Assembly (NCBI RefSeq): GCF_000719865.1
Contig: NZ_JOID01000011.1
Coordinates: 62,001-126,000, forward strand
Direction: 5' to 3'
Source: Streptomyces albus subsp. albus
GTDB taxonomy: Bacteria > Actinomycetota > Actinomycetes > Streptomycetales > Streptomycetaceae
DNA: 64,000 nt
The notes beneath the pieces are model-generated. The model was not told where the DNA came from. It worked only from the letters and a program-made list of their open reading frames with translations, and searched no databases. Positions 60,435 to 64,000 of the stretch are shown piece after piece. The stretch's first letter is position 1; every line of letters begins with the position of its first letter. Position numbers and translations under genes: made by a program.

Positions 60435-62560
60435 GCCGGGACGCTCGCGACGCCCGGGGCCAGGAACCGCTTGCCGTTGACCCGCTCCGACACGCCTTCC
60501 CGGTCCAGGTACGGCGTGATGCCGCCCAGGTGGAAGGGCCAGCCGGCGCCGGTGATCAGGCAGAGGTCGATGTCCTGCGCCTCGGCGACGACACCCTCCT
60601 CCAGCATCAGGCCGATCTCCTGCGCGACGGCGTCCAGCACCCGGTCGCGGACCTGCTCCTCGGTGAGGACGGTGTCGCCCTGCTTCAGCAGCGCGGCGAC
60701 CTCCGGGTCCAGCTCCGGCTTGCCGGAGTCGTACACGTAGAAGCCGCGCTTGCCGGCCTTGACGACGGCGGCCAGGTTCCCGGAGACCGTGAACCGCTCC
60801 GGGAAGGCGCGGTTCAGCGTCTCGGAGACGTGCAGGCCGATCGCCGGGCCGACCAGCTCCAGCAGCACCAGCGGGGACATCGGCAGACCGAGCGGCTCGA
60901 TGGCCTTCTCCGCGGTCTCGACCGGCGTGCCCTCGTCGATGACGTTCTGGATCTCGCCCATGAAGCGGGTGAGGATGCGGTTGACGACGAACGCCGGGGC
61001 GTCCTTCACCAGCACCGCGGTCTTCTTCAGCTTCTTGGCGACGGCGAAGGCCGTGGCCAGCGAGGCGTCGTCGGTGCGCTCGCCGCGGACGATCTCCAGC
61101 AGCGGCAGCACGGCGACCGGGTTGAAGAAGTGGAAGCCGACGACCCGCTCCGGGTTCTTCAGCTTCGACGCCATCTCGCTGACGGAGAGCGAGGAGGTGT
61201 TGGTGGCGAGGATCGCGGTCTCCGGGACGACCGCCTCGACCTCGGCGAACACCTGCTGCTTGACGCCCATCTCCTCGAAGACGGCCTCGATGACGAAGTC
61301 CGCGTCGCCGAAGGCGGCGGCCTTGTCCAGGGAGCCGGTGACCAGGGCCTTGAGGCGGTTCGCCTTGTCCTGGTTGACGCGGCCCTTGAGCAGCAGCTTG
61401 TCGATCTCCTCGTGGACGTAGCCCACGCCCTTGTCGACCCGGGCCTGGTCGATGTCGGTCAGCACGACCGGCACCTCCAGACGGCGGGCGAACAGCAGCG
61501 CCAGCTGCGAGGCCATCAGGCCCGCGCCGACCACGCCGACCTTGGAGACCGGGCGGGCCAGCGACTTGTCCGGGGCGCCGGCCGGGCGCTTGGCGCGCTT
61601 CTGCACCAGGTTGAAGGCGTAGATGCCGCTGCGCAGCTCGCCGCCCATGATGAGGTCGGCGAGGGCCTCGTCCTCGGCGTCGAAGCCGGCGGCCAGGTCG
61701 CCGTCCTTCGCCCGGGCGATGATGTCCAGCGCGCGGTACGCGGCCGGGGCCGCGCCGTGCACCTTGCCGTCGGCGAAGGCCTTGCCCCGCGCGACGGCCT
61801 GGTCCCAGGCCTCGCCGCGGTCGACGTCCGGCCGGGCGACCTCCAGCTCACCGTTCAGCACGGACGCGGTCCAGATCAGCGACTGCTCCAGGAAGTCCGC
61901 GCCCTCGAAGAGCGCGTCGGCGATCCCGAGCTCGTAGACCTGCTTGCCCTTGAGCTGCTTGTTCTGGTTCATCGAGTTCTCGATGATCACCTTGACCGCG
62001 CGGTCGGCGCCGATGAGGTTCGGCAGCAGCGCGCAGCCGCCCCAGCCCGGGACCAGCCCGAGGAAGACCTCGGGGAGGGAGAAGGCCGGGATGGCGGTGG
62101 AGACGGTGCGGTACGAGCAGTGCAGCCCGATCTCGACACCGCCGCCCATCGAGGCGCCGTTGTAGTAGGCGAAGGTGGGGACGGAGAGGCCGGAGAGCCG
62201 CTTGAAGACGTCGTGGCCGCCCTTGCCGATGGCGAGCGCGTCCTCCCGGCGCTTCAGCAGCTCGACGCCCTTGAGGTCGGCGCCGACGGCGAAGATGAAC
62301 GGCTTGCCGGTGACACCGACGCCCTTGATCTCGCCGGCGGCGGCCTCCTTCTCGACCTGGTCGAGGGCGGCGTTGAGGTTCGCCAGCGACTGCGGGCCGA
62401 TGGTGGTCGGCTTGGTGTGGTCCAGGCCGTTGTCCAGGGTGATGAGCGCGAAGCGCCCGGCGCCCTGGGGGAGGTCGAGGTGGCGCACGTGCGCCTGCGT
62501 CACGACCTCGTCGGGGAACAGCTCGGCCGCTCCCTTGAGCAGTTCAGCGGTCGTGCTCAC
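60431..62560 (-). CDS. fadB: Fatty acid oxidation multifunctional enzyme (enoyl-CoA hydratase/3-hydroxyacyl-CoA dehydrogenase)
   Basis: A 709-aa FadB/FadJ-type protein. Residues 1-about 300 are a crotonase-fold hydratase (GADLKG oxyanion loop and YYNGASMGGGVEIG). From about 340 on there is a 3-hydroxyacyl-CoA dehydrogenase with NAD motif GVVGAGLMASQLA, and HFFNPV with the catalytic His. It does the second and third steps of beta-oxidation. The GTG start at 62560 overlaps the fadA stop by GTGA, so the two subunits are made together. Confidence 0.96.
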   Translation of the reverse strand: MSTTAELLKGAAELFPDEVVTQAHVRHLDLPQGAGRFALITLDNGLDHTKPTTIGPQSLANLNAALDQVEKEAAAGEIKGVGVTGKPFIFAVGADLKGVELLKRREDALAIGKGGHDVFKRLSGLSVPTFAYYNGASMGGGVEIGLHCSYRTVSTAIPAFSLPEVFLGLVPGWGGCALLPNLIGADRAVKVIIENSMNQNKQLKGKQVYELGIADALFEGADFLEQSLIWTASVLNGELEVARPDVDRGEAWDQAVARGKAFADGKVHGAAPAAYRALDIIARAKDGDLAAGFDAEDEALADLIMGGELRSGIYAFNLVQKRAKRPAGAPDKSLARPVSKVGVVGAGLMASQLALLFARRLEVPVVLTDIDQARVDKGVGYVHEEIDKLLLKGRVNQDKANRLKALVTGSLDKAAAFGDADFVIEAVFEEMGVKQQVFAEVEAVVPETAILATNTSSLSVSEMASKLKNPERVVGFHFFNPVAVLPLLEIVRGERTDDASLATAFAVAKKLKKTAVLVKDAPAFVVNRILTRFMGEIQNVIDEGTPVETAEKAIEPLGLPMSPLVLLELVGPAIGLHVSETLNRAFPERFTVSGNLAAVVKAGKRGFYVYDSGKPELDPEVAALLKQGDTVLTEEQVRDRVLDAVAQEIGLMLEEGVVAEAQDIDLCLITGAGWPFHLGGITPYLDREGVSERVNGKRFLAPGVASVPA

Positions 62561-63777
62561 TTGTTGCCTCCGTCGAAGTGCGGGTTCTCCCAGATCACGG
62601 TGCCGCCCATGCCGAAGCCGACGCACATGGTGGTCAGGCCGTAGCGGACGTGCGGCTGCTGCTCGAACTGGCGGGCGAGCTGCGTCATCAGCCGGACGCC
62701 GGAGGAGGCCAGCGGGTGGCCGAAGGCGATGGCGCCGCCGTACTGGTTGACGCGCGGGTCGTCGTCCGCGATGCCGTAGTGGTCCAGGAGCGAGAGCACC
62801 TGCACCGCGAAGGCCTCGTTGATCTCGAACAGGCCGATGTCACCGATCGACAGCCCGGCCTTGGCCAGCGCCTTCTCGGTGGCGGGCACCGGGCCGATGC
62901 CCATGACCTCGGGCTCCACGCCCGCGAAGGAGTACGACACCATGCGCATCTTGACCGGCAGGCCCAGCTCGCGCGCGACGTCCTCGGCGGCGATCACGGA
63001 GGCGGTGGCGCCGTCGTTGAGACCGGCGGCGTTGCCCGCGGTCACCCGGCCGTGCGGGCGGAACGGGGTCTTGAGGCCCGCCAGCATCTCGACGGTGGTG
63101 CCCGGCCGCATCGGCTCGTCCTGCGTCGCCAGGCCCCAGCCGGTCTCGCCGGCCTCGGCGTTGGTGCGGCGCACGGAGACGGGCACCAGGTCGGCCTGGA
63201 TGTTGCCGTCGGCGTAGGCCTTGGCGGCCTTCTCCTGGCTGCGGGCCGCGTACTCGTCGGCGCGCTGCTTGGTGATGTGCGGCAGCCGGTCGTGCAGGTT
63301 CTCGGCCGTCATGCCCATGAACATGGCGGACTGGTCGACGATCTTCTCGGAGACGAAGCGCGGGTTGGGGTCGACGCCCTCACCCATCGGGTGGCGGCCC
63401 ATGTGCTCGACACCGCCCGCGATCGCGATGTCGTACCCGCCGAAGGCGATGCCGCCCGCGGTCGTGGTGACGGCGGTCATCGCGCCGGCGCACATCCGGT
63501 CGATCGAGTAGCCGGGCACCGACTGGGGCAGCCCGGACAGCAGGGCGGCGGTGCGGCCGAGGGTCAGGCCCTGGTCGCCGATCTGCGTGGTGGCGGCGAG
63601 GGCGACCTCGTCGACGCGCTCCGGCGGCAGGTCCGGGTTGCGGCGCAGCAGCTCCCGGATGCACTTGACGACGAGATCGTCGGCCCGGGTCTCGTGGTAG
63701 ATGCCCTTCGGGCCCGCCTTGCCGAACGGGGTGCGGACGCCGTCGACGAAGACGACATCCCTAGCGGTACGAGGCAC
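62557..63777 (-). CDS. fadA: Acetyl-CoA acyltransferase (3-ketoacyl-CoA thiolase)
   Basis: A 406-aa thiolase. The nucleophilic Cys is in SIDRMCAGAM near 90, the His in IAFGHPLASSG and the second Cys in TTMCVGFGMGG. It cleaves 3-ketoacyl-CoA in the last step of beta-oxidation, with FadB downstream. The GTG at 63777 was chosen, preceded by AGGAGGAGAG about 6-9 bases away; the open frame extends beyond it without a site. Confidence 0.95.
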   Translation of the reverse strand: MPRTARDVVFVDGVRTPFGKAGPKGIYHETRADDLVVKCIRELLRRNPDLPPERVDEVALAATTQIGDQGLTLGRTAALLSGLPQSVPGYSIDRMCAGAMTAVTTTAGGIAFGGYDIAIAGGVEHMGRHPMGEGVDPNPRFVSEKIVDQSAMFMGMTAENLHDRLPHITKQRADEYAARSQEKAAKAYADGNIQADLVPVSVRRTNAEAGETGWGLATQDEPMRPGTTVEMLAGLKTPFRPHGRVTAGNAAGLNDGATASVIAAEDVARELGLPVKMRMVSYSFAGVEPEVMGIGPVPATEKALAKAGLSIGDIGLFEINEAFAVQVLSLLDHYGIADDDPRVNQYGGAIAFGHPLASSGVRLMTQLARQFEQQPHVRYGLTTMCVGFGMGGTVIWENPHFDGGNK

Positions 63778-63869
63778 GTTGGCTCTCCTCCTGATGCGTA
63801 ACGGGCACTGCGGGGCTGCCTGCGACGGCGGCTCACACCGCCGTGCGGAGACGGCGGACTCCCGCCATG

Positions 63870-63883
63870 CTACTTGCGGGTAA
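63870..63883. promoter_or_regulatory. Possible operator upstream of fadAB
   Basis: On the minus strand TTAC-N6-GTAG is a near palindrome (one mismatch) about 95-105 bases before the fadA start, in the only AT-richer part of the spacer. Similar TTAC/GTAA-type sites are used by TetR-family fatty-acid regulators. This is a weak, position-based call. Confidence 0.4.
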
Positions 63884-64000
63884 CCAAGCTGCCCACCCCT
63901 GTCCGCCGGAGCGGCGGAGATCACACGCCGGGCCCGGCCCTCGCGCGCCGTCCGACGGCCTGCCGCCTGGCGGCCGGGCCCCGGGCGGGACACGCCGCGG

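Overview
The window is Streptomyces-like chromosomal DNA. It is very GC-rich, uses many GTG starts, is full of translationally coupled ATGA/GTGA overlaps, and has hairpin terminators without a U tract. The right part (about 28-64 kb) carries housekeeping genes in an order I remember from Streptomyces chromosomes near the acnA/xylFGH region. That memory is not a database check.

Left part, 1-17 kb: a polyketide locus. It holds the 3' end of a modular type I PKS (partial KS-AT-DH-KR-ACP), a second PKS protein that is only KS-linker-ACP with no AT, a type II thioesterase, a flavin reductase, a divergent MFS exporter/TetR pair, and a tightly coupled four-gene run: a ThDP enzyme like PigD, a reductase-aminotransferase fusion like PigE, a free ACP and a FabF-type ketosynthase. 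PigD and PigE of Serratia prodigiosin biosynthesis turn a 2-enoyl thioester plus pyruvate into a 2-methyl-3-alkyl-pyrroline/pyrrole. The PKS module beside them (KR and DH, no ER) would supply an enoyl-ACP. I therefore infer a pyrroline- or pyrrole-terminated polyketide. The pigE-like gene has a TTA codon near its start, which suggests bldA control.

17-28 kb: accessory genes that belong to the same locus or to a second one next to it. The most unusual is a 74-aa ORF built of eleven VWDxxx hexapeptides. It is followed by a perfect 15-bp hairpin and then by a GNAT/FemAB-like acyltransferase, a divergent truncated hemoglobin and an FAD monooxygenase with a cut-down Old Yellow Enzyme tail. After these come a TsaA-domain protein, an MFS exporter, a DUF6879 protein, a PIG-L deacetylase, a SAM methyltransferase, an Sfp-type PPTase and a decayed adenylate-forming enzyme.

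28-37 kb: MurA fused to an N-terminal HTH with a palindrome just upstream; a four-gene gas-vesicle-like cassette (two GvpA/J-domain fusions, GvpK, GvpF/L); aconitase acnA; and a P450.

38-49 kb: carbohydrate uptake. It comprises ngcEFG (N-acetylglucosamine/chitobiose type, with a DasR-like site upstream), a ROK regulator, xylFGH (xylose type) and dxs.

49-64 kb: an APC permease, a GT39-like membrane glycosyltransferase, an XRE-cupin regulator divergent from a TrxR-like flavoprotein, a NYN/PIN-like protein, a MerR-TipAS regulator coupled to a VOC protein, recQ, an LCP protein, a repeat-rich spacer, and the fadA-fadB beta-oxidation operon. I saw no rRNA, tRNA, CRISPR array or insertion sequence.
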